This document shows, in pieces, positions 1-10,436 of a stretch of 41,179 nucleotides of DNA; the stretch's first letter is position 1, and each line of letters starts with the position of its first letter. The DNA is from Candidatus Binataceae bacterium (GTDB taxonomy: Bacteria > Desulfobacterota > Binatia > Binatales > Binataceae): positions 1-41,179 of the forward strand of contig JADMIL010000025.1 of assembly GCA_015478645.1 (NCBI GenBank). The letters run 5' to 3'. The translations under genes were made by a program, and so were the position numbers. Under the pieces are notes generated by a model. The model was not told the DNA's origin. It was given only the letters and a program-made list of their open reading frames with translations, and searched no databases.

Positions 1-52
1 GGATTCTTCGCTGCGCTCAGAATGACAACCTAACTTGTGCAGAGGTTCCCTA
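1..52. repeat. Right half of a CTAG-bounded palindromic element, cut by the window edge
   Basis: These 52 bases are identical to 23968-24019, the right half of a complete copy of the same element. The half contains the inner hairpin arm (ttcttcgctgcgctcagaa) and the outer arm (cttgtgcagaggtt) and ended in CTAG before a MITE entered its TA at 51-52. Rejoining 1-52 with 148 onward restores ccctag followed by the 3' end of the neighbouring transporter gene. Complete identity with the distant copy suggests recent movement or gene conversion. Confidence 0.8.
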
Positions 53-147
53 GTGTCCTGAGTTAGAGGTTCGCAGCACATATTTCGGCGAAAACACCAG
101 CAATTCCAACGCTTCTTTGTTCAACGAACTTCAAACTCAGGACACTA
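51..147. mobile_element. 93-bp MITE with 21-bp terminal inverted repeats and a TA target duplication
   Basis: The element proper is 53-145. Its left end (53-73, starting gtgtcctgagtt) and right end (125-145, ending aactcaggacac) are inverted repeats matching at 19 of 21 positions. It is flanked on both sides by TA (51-52 and 146-147), the target duplication typical of IS630/Tc1-mariner transposases. It is too short to code for a transposase, so it is a non-autonomous derivative. It sits inside the terminal CTAG of an older palindromic repeat, and its last base together with the TA forms the TAG stop codon of the minus-strand gene. Confidence 0.85.
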
Positions 148-1760
148 GCGGCGGGCATGCGGGGTTAGCCAGACGTTTTCGAGGCGCTCCGGGCGCATCG
201 GATTGAGCACGAAGCCGCGCACCCAGGGCTGGCGGATTTCGTAGGTGATTGGGTAGTAGAGAAAAACCACGGGGCCTGGGCGACGGCGACGCGCTGGGCG
301 GCGCGATAGAGCGCGTAGCGCCGGGCGAGGTCGCTCAGCGGCGCGGCCTGGGCGAGCAGCGCGTCGAACGCCGGATCGTCAAAGTAGCTGTCGTTGTTCG
401 CGCCCCATTGCGCACGCGAGAGCAGCACCGCGAGGAAATTTTCGGGGTCGGGAAAATCGGCCTCCCAACCGGAAAAAAACAGCGGCACCGTACGCGGCTG
501 GCGAAGCGCTTCGAGCAACGGCGCGAAGGCGACCGGCTTGAGCCGCAGATGGACGCCGACCAGCTCGAGATCCTGCTGGATCGATTGGCCGAGGATCATC
601 ATGGTCTGATCGGCGGGCATCCAGAGCGTCGCGCTCATGCCCCGGGCCACGCCGGCCGCGGCGAGCAGGCGGCGCGCCTGGGCGGGATCGTAGGGATAGC
701 CGGCCAGCGCCGGATCGTAGCCGGGCAGCCCGGGCGGCAGGATACCGTTGGCGACGATCCCGCGGCCGTTGAGCACTGCTACCAGCTTGGGTTTGTTGAC
801 CGCGTAGTTGAAGGCGCGGCGCACGCGCAGGTCGGTGAACGGCGGCATCTGGCAGTTCATGCCGAGGTAGCGCGTGGTGACGGTGACGATGCGCAGCAGC
901 AGTGCCTTGAGCCGCGGGGTCTTCATGACGTAAGGGAAGACCGCCGGCGGGATCGCCGCGACGTCGATTTCGCCGGCCTCGAACTTGAACCATTGGAGAT
1001 CGTCGTTGACGCCGATCAGTTCGACCACGGCGTCGAGATGCGGCAGGCCTTTGACGAAGTAGGCGGGGTTCTTGACCATCACGATGCGCTGTCCGCCGAG
1101 CCATTCGCGCAGGATAAAGGGGCCGCTGCCGATCGGGTGGCGCGCGAAGTCGTCGCCCCAGCGGGCGACCGCCTCGCGCGGGACGGCCGCCGCAAACGGC
1201 ATCGCGAGCTTCTGCATGAAGATCGGATCCGGCGCGGTGAGGCGAAAGGCGATGGTCCACGGGTCGGGCGTGGCGATACCGCTTACGGATTTGGCGCGGC
1301 CGGCGGCAAAATCGGCGGCGCCGACGATCGCGCGGTAATATTCCATGCCCTTGGAGCGCGTGGCCGGGTTGAGCACGCGCTCGAGGGCGTATTTGAAATC
1401 CGCGCTGGTGACGGTGCGGCCGTTGGTGAAGCGCACGTCGCGGCGCAGATGAAAGGTGAAGCTCTGGGCGTCGGGCGCGGCCTGCCACGAGGCCGCGACA
1501 TCGGGCACCAGGTCGACGCCGGCGTCGCTGTAGCGGACCAGCGTGTCGAACAGCATCTGCTCGAACATCCAGGAGGCGACGTCGTAGCCGGCGGCGGGGT
1601 CGAGCGTCGGCACGTCGTCGAGCGTGGCGAGATGCAGGACCATCGCGCCGGGCGGGAAATGGAGCGGCGGCGCGCCGGCACGGCATCCGGCGAATGCGGC
1701 AAGCGCCACGGCCGTGAGCCCAATCGCGATCGCGCGGCGGCGCGACGCCCGGCGCATCAT
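145..1760 (-). CDS. ABC transporter substrate-binding lipoprotein, family 5 (DppA/OppA/NikA type), frameshifted near its end
   Basis: This is the periplasmic binding component of a peptide/nickel-type ABC importer. The N-terminus is a lipoprotein signal (Arg-rich start, hydrophobic stretch, lipobox FAGC with Cys26). The body carries the SBP_bac_5 hallmarks: DVPTLDPAAGYD, a VAASWQ...FHLRRDVRFTNG segment, HPIGSGPF and RRAFNYAVNK. ATG at 1758-1760 overlaps the permease stop (ATGA). A one-base loss near 266-268 shifts the frame: as it stands the protein ends at 165 with an unrelated tail. Restoring one C on the plus strand gives ...PWVFLYYPITYEI...NVWLTPHARR and a stop at 145-147, about 538 residues, the normal size. 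That stop is made by a MITE end plus its TA target. The frameshift may be real decay or a sequencing/assembly error. No transporter ATPase gene lies nearby. Confidence 0.85.
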
Positions 1761-2608
1761 TGGAAGTCGGCGCTGTGGCCGCGGCGGCGGATAAAGCCGT
1801 AGCCGAGCAGGTTGAAGCCGAGCACGGCGTAAAAGATCGCCAGGCCGGGATAGATCGCGAGCCACGGCGCGGTGCGGAAGTAGGTCGTGGCCTCCTCGAT
1901 CATGCGGCCCCAGCTCGGCGTCGGCGGCGGCACGCCAAGGCCGAGGAACGAAAGTCCGGCGTCGAGCAGCAGCGTGCCCGAAGTGCCCAGCACCGCCATC
2001 ACGACGATCAGCGGCATCGCGTTGGGCATCACATGGCGCGCGATCAGCCGGGCGGGCGGCGCGCCGAGCGCGCGCGCGGCGACCACGAAATCGCGCTGGG
2101 TGAGCGAGAGCGCCTCGGCCCGGACCACGCGGGCAATCTGCGTCCACGAGACCAGGCCAATCACGATCAGGATGCTCCACAGGCCGGGCTGCAAGACCGC
2201 GACGAAGGCCATCGCGAGCAGCAGTGCGGGCAGCGTGAGCATCACATCGGTAAAGCGCATCAGGAGGGAATCGACCGCGCCGCCGAAGAAGCCGGCGGCC
2301 AGCCCGATCGTCACGCCGATGGTCATCGTGACGGCCATCGCGGCGACGCCGACGGTGAGCGAGATGCGCGCGCCATAGATGATGCGCGAGAGCACGTCGC
2401 GGCCGAGTTGATCGGTGCCGAGCGGAAAGGCGCGCGAGGGCGCGCCGGGATCGCCAAAGGTGGCGGCGACCGCGCGCACCGGATCGTGCGGGGCGAGTTC
2501 GGGGGCGAACAGCGCGACCACCGCGAGGCTCAGGACCATCAGGGCGCCCGCCGTCTCCATCGCGTTGAGGCCGAGCTTCATCGCGCGCCCCGAGGCGTCA
2601 CGCTTCAC
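1757..2608 (-). CDS. ABC transporter permease, DppC/OppC family
   Basis: Second inner-membrane subunit of a peptide/nickel-type ABC importer (283 aa). The N-terminus carries the OppC_N pattern (one membrane helix, then LAPHDP and FPLGTDQLGRDVLSRIIYGARISL). The binding-protein-dependent transport domain follows, with the EAA loop (ARALGAPPARLIARHVMPNAMP) that contacts the ATPase, and the C-terminal LSFLGLGVPPPTPSWGRMI signature. It overlaps the DppB-like gene by 11 bases and the binding-protein gene by 4 bases (ATGA), so the three are translationally coupled. The first ATG is used; a Met ten residues in is an alternative. The substrate cannot be read from the sequence. Confidence 0.93.
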   Translation of the reverse strand: MKRDASGRAMKLGLNAMETAGALMVLSLAVVALFAPELAPHDPVRAVAATFGDPGAPSRAFPLGTDQLGRDVLSRIIYGARISLTVGVAAMAVTMTIGVTIGLAAGFFGGAVDSLLMRFTDVMLTLPALLLAMAFVAVLQPGLWSILIVIGLVSWTQIARVVRAEALSLTQRDFVVAARALGAPPARLIARHVMPNAMPLIVVMAVLGTSGTLLLDAGLSFLGLGVPPPTPSWGRMIEEATTYFRTAPWLAIYPGLAIFYAVLGFNLLGYGFIRRRGHSADFQ

Positions 2609-3527
2609 GTCCCAGCCGGATGCGCGGATCGAGCCAGGCGAGCAGCAGGTCGGCGGCGAGATTACCGGCCACTACAAGGGCCGCCGAAAACAGCACGGTG
2701 CCCATGATCAGTGGGATGTCGAGATTGAAGATCGCCTCGAAGGCGAGCCGGCCGATGCCGGGCCAGTTGAAGACGGTCTCGGTCAGCACGACGCCCGACA
2801 GCAGGCCGCCGAGATCGAGGCCGGCGATCGTGACCAGCGGGAGCATCGCGTTGGCCAGCGCATGACGGCGCATCGCGGCACTGGTCGAGAGGCCCTTGCC
2901 GCGCGCGGTGCGGACGTAATCCTGATCCATCGCGGCGGCGAGGCTGGTGTGCAGGATGCGCGAGTAGTAGCCGGCGCTGCCGAGCGCGAGGGTAATCGTG
3001 GGCAGCACCAGGCTGCTGGGGCCGCTGAAGCCGCCCAGCGGAAACCATCGCAGATAGAGTCCGCCGACGATCAGCAGGATCGTGCCGAGCCAGAACACCG
3101 GCGTCGAAACCAGCGCGAGCGCGACGACCAGCAGCAGATGGTCGGGCACGCGTCCGCGCCACGCCGCCGCCAGCATGCCCATCGGGATGCCGAGCAGGAG
3201 CGAGAGCGCCAGCGCCGAGAGGGCGAGCATCGCGGTCGCGGGAAAGCGGCTCAGGATCACGCTGGTGACACTCTCGCGCCGGATATAGGAGCGGCCGAGA
3301 TCGCCGTGGAGCGCACGATTGGCATAGCGCGCGTATTGGATATAGAGCGGCTGGTCGAGGCCGAGTTCGCGATGGATCGCGGCCAGGGTCTGGGGGTCGG
3401 CCTTGGCGCCGGCCACCGCCACGGCGGGATCGGCGGGGATGACAAAAGCGATGCAGAAGGTGATGAGCGAGGTGCCGACTAGCACGAAGGCGCCAAAGGC
3501 GATGCGCCGGATGATGTAGGCGAGCAT
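2598..3527 (-). CDS. ABC transporter permease, DppB/OppB family
   Basis: First inner-membrane subunit of the importer (309 aa). It begins with the family pattern MLAYIIRRIAFGAFVLVGTSLITF, one membrane helix, followed by a soluble segment with LGLDQPLYIQYARY and LGRSYIRRESV. The transport domain has about five more helices and the EAA loop DYVRTARGKGLSTSAAMRRHALANAM. It ends with TETVFNWPGIGRLAFEAI and a final helix, all typical of DppB. Only 17 bases separate it from the upstream 107-aa gene, so it is probably part of a longer operon beginning at the peroxiredoxin. Confidence 0.93.
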   Translation of the reverse strand: MLAYIIRRIAFGAFVLVGTSLITFCIAFVIPADPAVAVAGAKADPQTLAAIHRELGLDQPLYIQYARYANRALHGDLGRSYIRRESVTSVILSRFPATAMLALSALALSLLLGIPMGMLAAAWRGRVPDHLLLVVALALVSTPVFWLGTILLIVGGLYLRWFPLGGFSGPSSLVLPTITLALGSAGYYSRILHTSLAAAMDQDYVRTARGKGLSTSAAMRRHALANAMLPLVTIAGLDLGGLLSGVVLTETVFNWPGIGRLAFEAIFNLDIPLIMGTVLFSAALVVAGNLAADLLLAWLDPRIRLGREA

Positions 3528-3544
3528 CGCGGGTGGCGCGGCGA

Positions 3545-3868
3545 TCAGCCGGCGAGCAGGCCGCGCGCGGCCAGCAGGCGGCGCAAGTTGAGTTCGGCGC
3601 GGGCGCGATGGCGCGCGGCGCCGGCCAGCGGCGCGGCGGAGGCGGCCGGCGCGGCAGGATTCAGGACGGCGCGATCGGCCGCGCCCAGTTCGGCGACCAG
3701 AGCCTCCATCGCGGCGAGCGTCGCGCGATCGCCGGGGGTGTCGGCGGGAGGCGCGTCGTCGACCGCGGCTGCGGCGGGGTGCGCGGCCGCGGCCGCCTCA
3801 CGCGCGGCGCGCAGTGCGTCGTAATGCGCGAGGAAGGCGGTGAGCGAGGAATAGGCGCCGAGCTTCAT
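3545..3868 (-). CDS. Hypothetical protein, 107 aa, Ala-rich, helical
   Basis: I do not recognise a family. The start MKLGAYSSLTAFLAHYDALR is amphipathic, an Ala/Pro-rich linker follows at about 30-48, and a second helical part ends in RHRARAELNLRRLLAARGLLAG. No signal peptide, membrane segment or cysteine is visible. The case for a real gene is positional: its ATG overlaps the stop of the VIT-family gene (ATGA at 3865-3868), it stops 17 bases before the DppB-like gene, and it fills the only gap in the run. A soluble partner of the VIT transporter is possible but is a guess. Confidence 0.6.
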   Translation of the reverse strand: MKLGAYSSLTAFLAHYDALRAAREAAAAAHPAAAAVDDAPPADTPGDRATLAAMEALVAELGAADRAVLNPAAPAASAAPLAGAARHRARAELNLRRLLAARGLLAG

Positions 3869-4596
3869 CCGGCGGGCACCGCGCCGAGCGGGGCGATCAG
3901 CAGGCCGATCACGTAGCCGATCGCGGCGGCGCCCATCGCGATCGCCAGAAAGCGCAGCCCGGCGACCGCCGGATAACGCTGGTCGCTCAGGCGTCCCTCG
4001 AAGGCATAGCCGACCGCGAACAGCACGATCGCGGTGGTCGCGAGGCCGGCGATCAAGCCCAGACGGAGCGACGCGACGAGCATGAAGGGCAGCAGCGGGA
4101 CCAACGCACCGAGCAGAAAGGCGACGCCCATCAGCAGGCCGTCGGACAGCGGATTGCCGAAGGTGGCGCCGGCAAGGCCGTAAATTTTTTCTTCGGCGGT
4201 GTTGTAGAGCGCCTGTGGCGCGGCGCTCAGCAATTGCACGATGCGATAGCCGGCCTCGCGCGAGAGGCCCTCTTTGGCCAGCGCGGCGAGCAGACTCTCC
4301 TGCACGACGTAGGGCTGGCCCTGCGATTCTTCGCGCACGCGGCGCATCTCGCTCCGCAGGATACGGGTCTCGGCGCGCGTGCCGAGATAGGCCCCGGCGC
4401 CCATCGAGAGCGCGCCGGCGGCGGTCGAGGCGAGGGCGGCTAAAATCACCTGCGAGCGCTGCGCGACTGCGCCGCTCAGGCCAGCCAGCACGCCGGCGGT
4501 AGTCAGCACGCCATCCTGAATACCGAAGACGATTTCGCGGACGTTGGCGAGCCGTTCAAAGGTGCGCCGTTTGGCCTGGGGGTCGAGGGCAGCCAA
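3865..4596 (-). CDS. VIT1/CCC1 family transporter (iron/manganese type membrane protein)
   Basis: A 243-aa membrane protein of the VIT1/CCC1 family, whose members move Fe(II) or Mn(II) across membranes. The family opening is clear: ERLANVREIVFGIQDGVLTTAGVLAGL, then helix 2 with AAGALSMGAGAYLGTRAE. A charged cytoplasmic stretch of about 70 residues with many Glu/Arg follows, then three C-terminal helices (FGNPLSDGLLMGVAFLLGALVPLLPF onward). About five membrane segments are expected. It starts 9 bases after the peroxiredoxin stop and overlaps the next gene by 4 bases. A peroxidase next to a Fe/Mn transporter suggests metal and oxidant handling; transport direction and metal are not determined. 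Confidence 0.85.
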   Translation of the reverse strand: MAALDPQAKRRTFERLANVREIVFGIQDGVLTTAGVLAGLSGAVAQRSQVILAALASTAAGALSMGAGAYLGTRAETRILRSEMRRVREESQGQPYVVQESLLAALAKEGLSREAGYRIVQLLSAAPQALYNTAEEKIYGLAGATFGNPLSDGLLMGVAFLLGALVPLLPFMLVASLRLGLIAGLATTAIVLFAVGYAFEGRLSDQRYPAVAGLRFLAIAMGAAAIGYVIGLLIAPLGAVPAG

Positions 4597-4605
4597 GCGC
4601 GTGCG

Positions 4606-5130
4606 CTAGTCCGGGTCGGCCGGGCTGGCGTCGGCGCCCGGCACCCAATCGGCCGGGCAGAGCTTGCCCGAGCGCAGCGCGCGGACCACGCGCAGGGTCT
4701 CGCTCACGCTGCGGCCGACGTTGACCGGGCTGGCGACGGCGTACAGCACGACGCGCCTGGCATCGAGGATAAAGGTCGCGCGCAACGCGGTCCCCTCGGC
4801 GTCATCGAAGACTCCGTACTTGCGCGCGAGGTTGCCACCGGCGTCGGCCAGCAGCGGGAAGCCCAGGCTGCCGAGTTCGCGCGCCCAGCGGCGATGGGAC
4901 TCGGCGTCGTCGACGCTGACGCCGACGATGCTGGTGTGCTCGGCGTTGAAGGCCGCGCGGGCCTTGTGAAAGCCGATTACCTCGGTCGGGCAGATGAAGG
5001 AAAAATCGCGCGGATAGAAAAACAGCACGACCATCTCGGAGCGGATTCCGCTCAGGCTGAGATGGCTCAGCTTGTCGTCGAACGCGCAAGGTAAATCAAA
5101 CGCGGGAGCGGCGTCACCGGGCTTCAGCAT
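4606..5130 (-). CDS. Peroxiredoxin, AhpC/TSA family (2-Cys type)
   Basis: A thiol peroxidase that reduces hydrogen peroxide or organic peroxides (174 aa, thioredoxin fold). The peroxidatic site is YPRDFSFICPTE with Cys47, preceded by the usual LFFYP strand. The partner Arg lies in ALRATFILD, and the candidate resolving Cys158 is in GKLCPADW, the typical 2-Cys arrangement. No signal peptide is seen, so it is cytoplasmic. It is the first gene of the apparent minus-strand operon ending at 145. The family and reaction are secure; the reductant (thioredoxin or AhpF-like) is not evident here. Confidence 0.92.
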   Translation of the reverse strand: MLKPGDAAPAFDLPCAFDDKLSHLSLSGIRSEMVVLFFYPRDFSFICPTEVIGFHKARAAFNAEHTSIVGVSVDDAESHRRWARELGSLGFPLLADAGGNLARKYGVFDDAEGTALRATFILDARRVVLYAVASPVNVGRSVSETLRVVRALRSGKLCPADWVPGADASPADPD

Positions 5131-5213
5131 AATCGCGCCTGGATCGAAACGATAACCTCGTCGTTGGTCGAGTCAACTTGCGCCGCCGCGGAAAGCCGGC
5201 ATGCAGCGCGCGG

Positions 5214-5990
5214 CTATTCAATTTGATAGGTCAGCGACACCGTCGCCGGCACGGTGACCTCGCCCGCCTGCACCGGAGTCGACGAGCCGACCGCCATCGT
5301 CGCCATCCGCGCCATCATCGGTTCGGGCCGCGACTCGCTGATCGTGGTGGCGCTGACGATCGGGCCGAGCTTGACGCCGAGCGCGTCGGCCAGCGCCTGG
5401 GCCTGGGCCTGCGCATCCTTGGCCGCTTTGGCGATCGCCTGGTTGCGCGGCAGGGTATCGTTGCGCAGGTTGAAGTCGAGCGAGTTGATCCGGTTGGCGC
5501 CGGCGGCGATCGCGGCGTCGATCAGCGGGCCGACCAGATCGAGCGCGCCGGTCTCGACGGTGATCGAATTGGCTGCCTGGTAGCCGGTCACGGTGGGCTT
5601 CGCGTTGGGGCGATTGTCGTCGCTGTATTCGGGATAGAGCGAGTAGCCGCCGGTCCACGTCTTGCCATTGTCGCCGAGCTTGGCCTTGAGCGCGGCACCG
5701 ACCTTTTGCGCCAACGCACCATTGCGGCCGGCCGCCTCGGCGGCGGTTGCCGCGTGGGTTTCGATCGCGAGGCTGAGCACCGCGAAATCGGGCGCGGCCT
5801 GCACCTCGCCATTGCCGCTGACCTGGATCGTGCGCTGGCCAGAAGCACCGCTATCGGTCGCCGCGGCGGCGCCGCCGGGTAGCGCGATCGCGGCCAGCGT
5901 GATCACGGCCAGCGCGAATGCGATCAGGATCGATCTCGCGACGCCGCGGATGCGGATCGGTCGGGCGGCATTCAGGCCATTGGGTTTCAT
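5214..5990 (-). CDS. SIMPL domain-containing protein (DUF541), exported
   Basis: A 258-aa protein of the SIMPL/DUF541 family (related to BP26/OMP28 and YggE), extracytoplasmic proteins of poorly defined role. Residues about 18-45 form an export signal (RSILIAFALAVITLAAIALPGGAAAA). The body has the family opening TIQVSGNGEVQAAPDFAVLSLAIETHA, a GYSLYPEYSDD segment, GYQAANSITVET, then NRINSLDFNLRN and the ALGVKLGPIVSATTISES block. It is divergent to proS, with about 230 bases between the starts. The molecular function is unknown. Confidence 0.88.
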   Translation of the reverse strand: MKPNGLNAARPIRIRGVARSILIAFALAVITLAAIALPGGAAAATDSGASGQRTIQVSGNGEVQAAPDFAVLSLAIETHAATAAEAAGRNGALAQKVGAALKAKLGDNGKTWTGGYSLYPEYSDDNRPNAKPTVTGYQAANSITVETGALDLVGPLIDAAIAAGANRINSLDFNLRNDTLPRNQAIAKAAKDAQAQAQALADALGVKLGPIVSATTISESRPEPMMARMATMAVGSSTPVQAGEVTVPATVSLTYQIE

Positions 5991-6220
5991 GATCGCGAAC
6001 TATAACATCGGGCGCTTGGCGCCGCGTCAAGGGTCATGCGCCGCGGCCGTGGGTCGCGGGTGGCGGCCGCGGCAATGCGGGCGGCGGAAAGTAATCATCG
6101 CACCCGGACGGCAGCGCGCTGCCAGCGTATTATCCGGCGCCGGGTGGCCGATGCGTCCGGGCGCGTAGCTGTATATGATTCGAGCAATATCAACCGCCTT
6201 TGACGGGACGAATTGAGCGC

Positions 6221-7684
6221 ATGGCCGAAAAACCGGACGACAAGAAGATTACGCCGCGCGGCCAGGATTTCGCCGCCTGGTACAACGACCTGGTGCTCCG
6301 CGCCGAACTCGCCGACTATTCGCCGGTGCGCGGATGTATCGTGTTCCGGCCCGACGGCTTCGCCATCTGGGAGGCGCTGCGCGACGAGCTGGATCGGCGC
6401 ATCAAGCGCACCGGCGCGCGCAACGCCTACTTCCCGCTGTTCATTCCGCAGAGCTTTTTACAGAAGGAGGCGCAGCACGTCGAGGGTTTTGCGCCCGAAG
6501 TCGCCGTGGTGACGCATGGCGGGGGCAAGGAGCTCGAGGAGCCGCTGATCGTGCGGCCGACCTCCGAGACCATCATCAACCACATGTTCGCGCAGTGGAT
6601 CCATTCGCATCGCGACCTGCCGCTGATGATCAACCAATGGTGCAACGTGGTGCGCTGGGAGATGCGCACGCGAATCTTTCTGCGCACGGCGGAATTTTTG
6701 TGGCAGGAGGGCCATACCGCGCATGCGACGCGCGAAGAGGCCGAGCGCGAGACGCTGACCATGCTCGAGGTCTATCGCAACTTCGCCGAGGAGTTTCTGG
6801 CGATTCCGATCGCGGCCGGGCGCAAGAGCGCGGCCGAGCGCTTCCCCGGCGCCGAGGAGACTTACACCATCGAATCCCTGATGGGCGACGGACGGGCGCT
6901 GCAATGCGGCACGTCGCATTTCCTCGGCCAGAACTTCTCGCGCGCCTTCGAAATCCGCTTTCTCGACGAAGGCAACGTCATGCAGCATCCGTGGCAGACC
7001 AGTTGGGGTGTCTCGACGCGGCTGCTCGGCGCGATCGTGATGGCCCACGGCGACGACCAGGGCCTGCGCCTGCCGCCGGCCGTCGCCTCGACCCAGGTCG
7101 TCGTGGTGCCGATCTGGCGCAAGGCCGACGAGGGCGATCGCGTGCTGACGGCCGCGCGCACCGCGATGCAGGCGCTCGAGAACGCGGGCCTCAGGGCCAA
7201 GCTCGACGAGCGCGATGGAGTGACTCCCGGCTTCAAGTTCAACGATTGGGAGATGCGCGGGGTGCCGCTGCGCGTCGAGATCGGTCCGCGCGACGTCGCC
7301 GCGGGTGAGGTCGTGATGGCGCGGCGGGACATCCTGGGTCCGGCCGGCAAATCCAAGGTGGCGATAAACGAAGTTGCGGCCCGTGCGGCCGTACTACTCA
7401 GTGAAATCCAGAAGAACCTGCTGGCGCAGGCGCGCGCCGCGATGGACGCGAATACGCTGCGGCCATCGAATTACGATCAGTTGCAAACCCAGATGGCGGG
7501 CGAGGGCGGCGGCGGCTTCGCCGATATCTATTGGTGCGGGCGGGCCGAATGCGAGACACGGATTCGCGACGAGACGCGGGCGACCTGCCGCGCGATTCCG
7601 CTCGACCAGTCGCATCCGCCGGACAGATGTATCGTGTGCGCGGAGCCGGCGCCGGAACGGGCGCTCTTCGCCAAGGCGTATTAA
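6221..7684 (+). CDS. proS: Prolyl-tRNA synthetase, archaeal/eukaryotic type with zinc-binding C-terminal domain
   Basis: Charges tRNA-Pro with proline in the cytoplasm. The 487-aa protein lacks the editing insertion of the E. coli enzyme and instead has the short class II core plus anticodon and C-terminal zinc domains. Visible are RPTSETIINHMF, motif 2 (NVVRWEMRTRIFLRTAEFLWQEGHTAH), motif 3 (WGVSTRLLGAIVMAHGDDQGLRLP) and the anticodon-binding domain near VVVVPIWRK. The C-terminus has Cys in WCGRAEC, TC and CIVC and ends in Tyr (LFAKAY), as is characteristic of this type. ATG at 6221 is preferred; an in-frame TTG at 6200 would add 7 residues. The last 80 or so bases recur, degraded, at about 7994-8075. 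Confidence 0.95.
   Translation: MAEKPDDKKITPRGQDFAAWYNDLVLRAELADYSPVRGCIVFRPDGFAIWEALRDELDRRIKRTGARNAYFPLFIPQSFLQKEAQHVEGFAPEVAVVTHGGGKELEEPLIVRPTSETIINHMFAQWIHSHRDLPLMINQWCNVVRWEMRTRIFLRTAEFLWQEGHTAHATREEAERETLTMLEVYRNFAEEFLAIPIAAGRKSAAERFPGAEETYTIESLMGDGRALQCGTSHFLGQNFSRAFEIRFLDEGNVMQHPWQTSWGVSTRLLGAIVMAHGDDQGLRLPPAVASTQVVVVPIWRKADEGDRVLTAARTAMQALENAGLRAKLDERDGVTPGFKFNDWEMRGVPLRVEIGPRDVAAGEVVMARRDILGPAGKSKVAINEVAARAAVLLSEIQKNLLAQARAAMDANTLRPSNYDQLQTQMAGEGGGGFADIYWCGRAECETRIRDETRATCRAIPLDQSHPPDRCIVCAEPAPERALFAKAY
7600..7683 (+). repeat. Upstream copy of a duplicated proS 3' end
   Basis: This segment of proS (from the codons for LDQSHPP to the stop) aligns with about 7994-8075 at roughly three-quarters identity, including exact runs such as cagtcgcatccgccggaca, cggaacg and ctcttcgc. 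This copy keeps the reading frame. The two copies are direct repeats bracketing the small antitoxin gene. Confidence 0.75.
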
Positions 7685-7749
7685 GTTATGATTTGTTGCA
7701 CTGGAGAGACCCCGGCGCTTGGCCTAGAATAGTCAATTGAGACGCGACC

Positions 7750-7980
7750 GTGAACCGAAGCATCATTGCGCGAGGGAGACTTTCTGATCCGCAGCATATC
7801 GAGTTGACCGAGCCGGTCAGCGAGATTCGCGGCGAGGTCGAGGTTCTGATCCGGCAACTACCGAAGGCCGGAGCAGAGGATGTCTTCGACCTGATCGCAA
7901 TTCTCGCGCCGGGTTCACGCTCAAAAGCTGATATCGACCAGCAAATTCGCGAGGAGCGCGCTTCCTGGGGCGACCGATGA
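7750..7980 (+). CDS. Small antitoxin-like protein, 76 aa (VapB/AbrB-like)
   Basis: Probably the antitoxin of a type II toxin-antitoxin pair. The N-terminal half (IIARGRLSDPQHIELTEPVSEIRGEVEVLI) has the short beta-strand pattern of AbrB/AF2212-like antitoxins. The C-terminal half (AEDVFDLIAILAPGSRSKADIDQQIREERASWGDR) is a helix plus charged tail of the kind that binds a PIN toxin. The start is GTG at 7750. Its TGA overlaps an ATG (ATGA, 7977-7980) opening MSRIYR, as a coupled toxin gene would, but that toxin is cut off after six codons. Base composition is poorer in GC than proS. The family call is from general resemblance only. Confidence 0.6.
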   Translation: MNRSIIARGRLSDPQHIELTEPVSEIRGEVEVLIRQLPKAGAEDVFDLIAILAPGSRSKADIDQQIREERASWGDR

Positions 7981-7993
7981 GCCGCATCTATCG

Positions 7994-7995
<2 letters not shown>
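7977..7995 (+). pseudogene. Remnant start of a toxin gene (six codons)
   Basis: ATG at 7977 overlaps the antitoxin stop and reads MSRIYR, a plausible beginning for a PIN-domain (VapC-like) toxin. From about 7995 the frame runs into a degraded duplicate of the proS 3' end (LNQSHPPDK, then TGA at 8022-8024). The catalytic Asp region and everything after it are missing, so no toxin can be made. The identity of the lost toxin is inferred from the antitoxin and the overlap alone. Confidence 0.45.
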
Positions 7996-10324
<2,329 letters not shown>

Positions 10325-10436
10325 CGTGGTTGCGCCGCGCCCGCGGGTCGGCGAGATGCATTGTTATACGAATGCGCGCGCATTGCGAGCGAGCCGGTAG
10401 CTTGCGGCGCTCAGTGCGCGCCGGTATTCGTTGCGG

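Noticed and set aside
249-1802. Long plus-strand open frame (517 codons) opposite the substrate-binding gene
   Set aside because: Its translation is rich in Arg, Gly and Ala without family motifs; it is the antisense shadow of a GC-rich gene whose minus-strand product is clearly recognisable.
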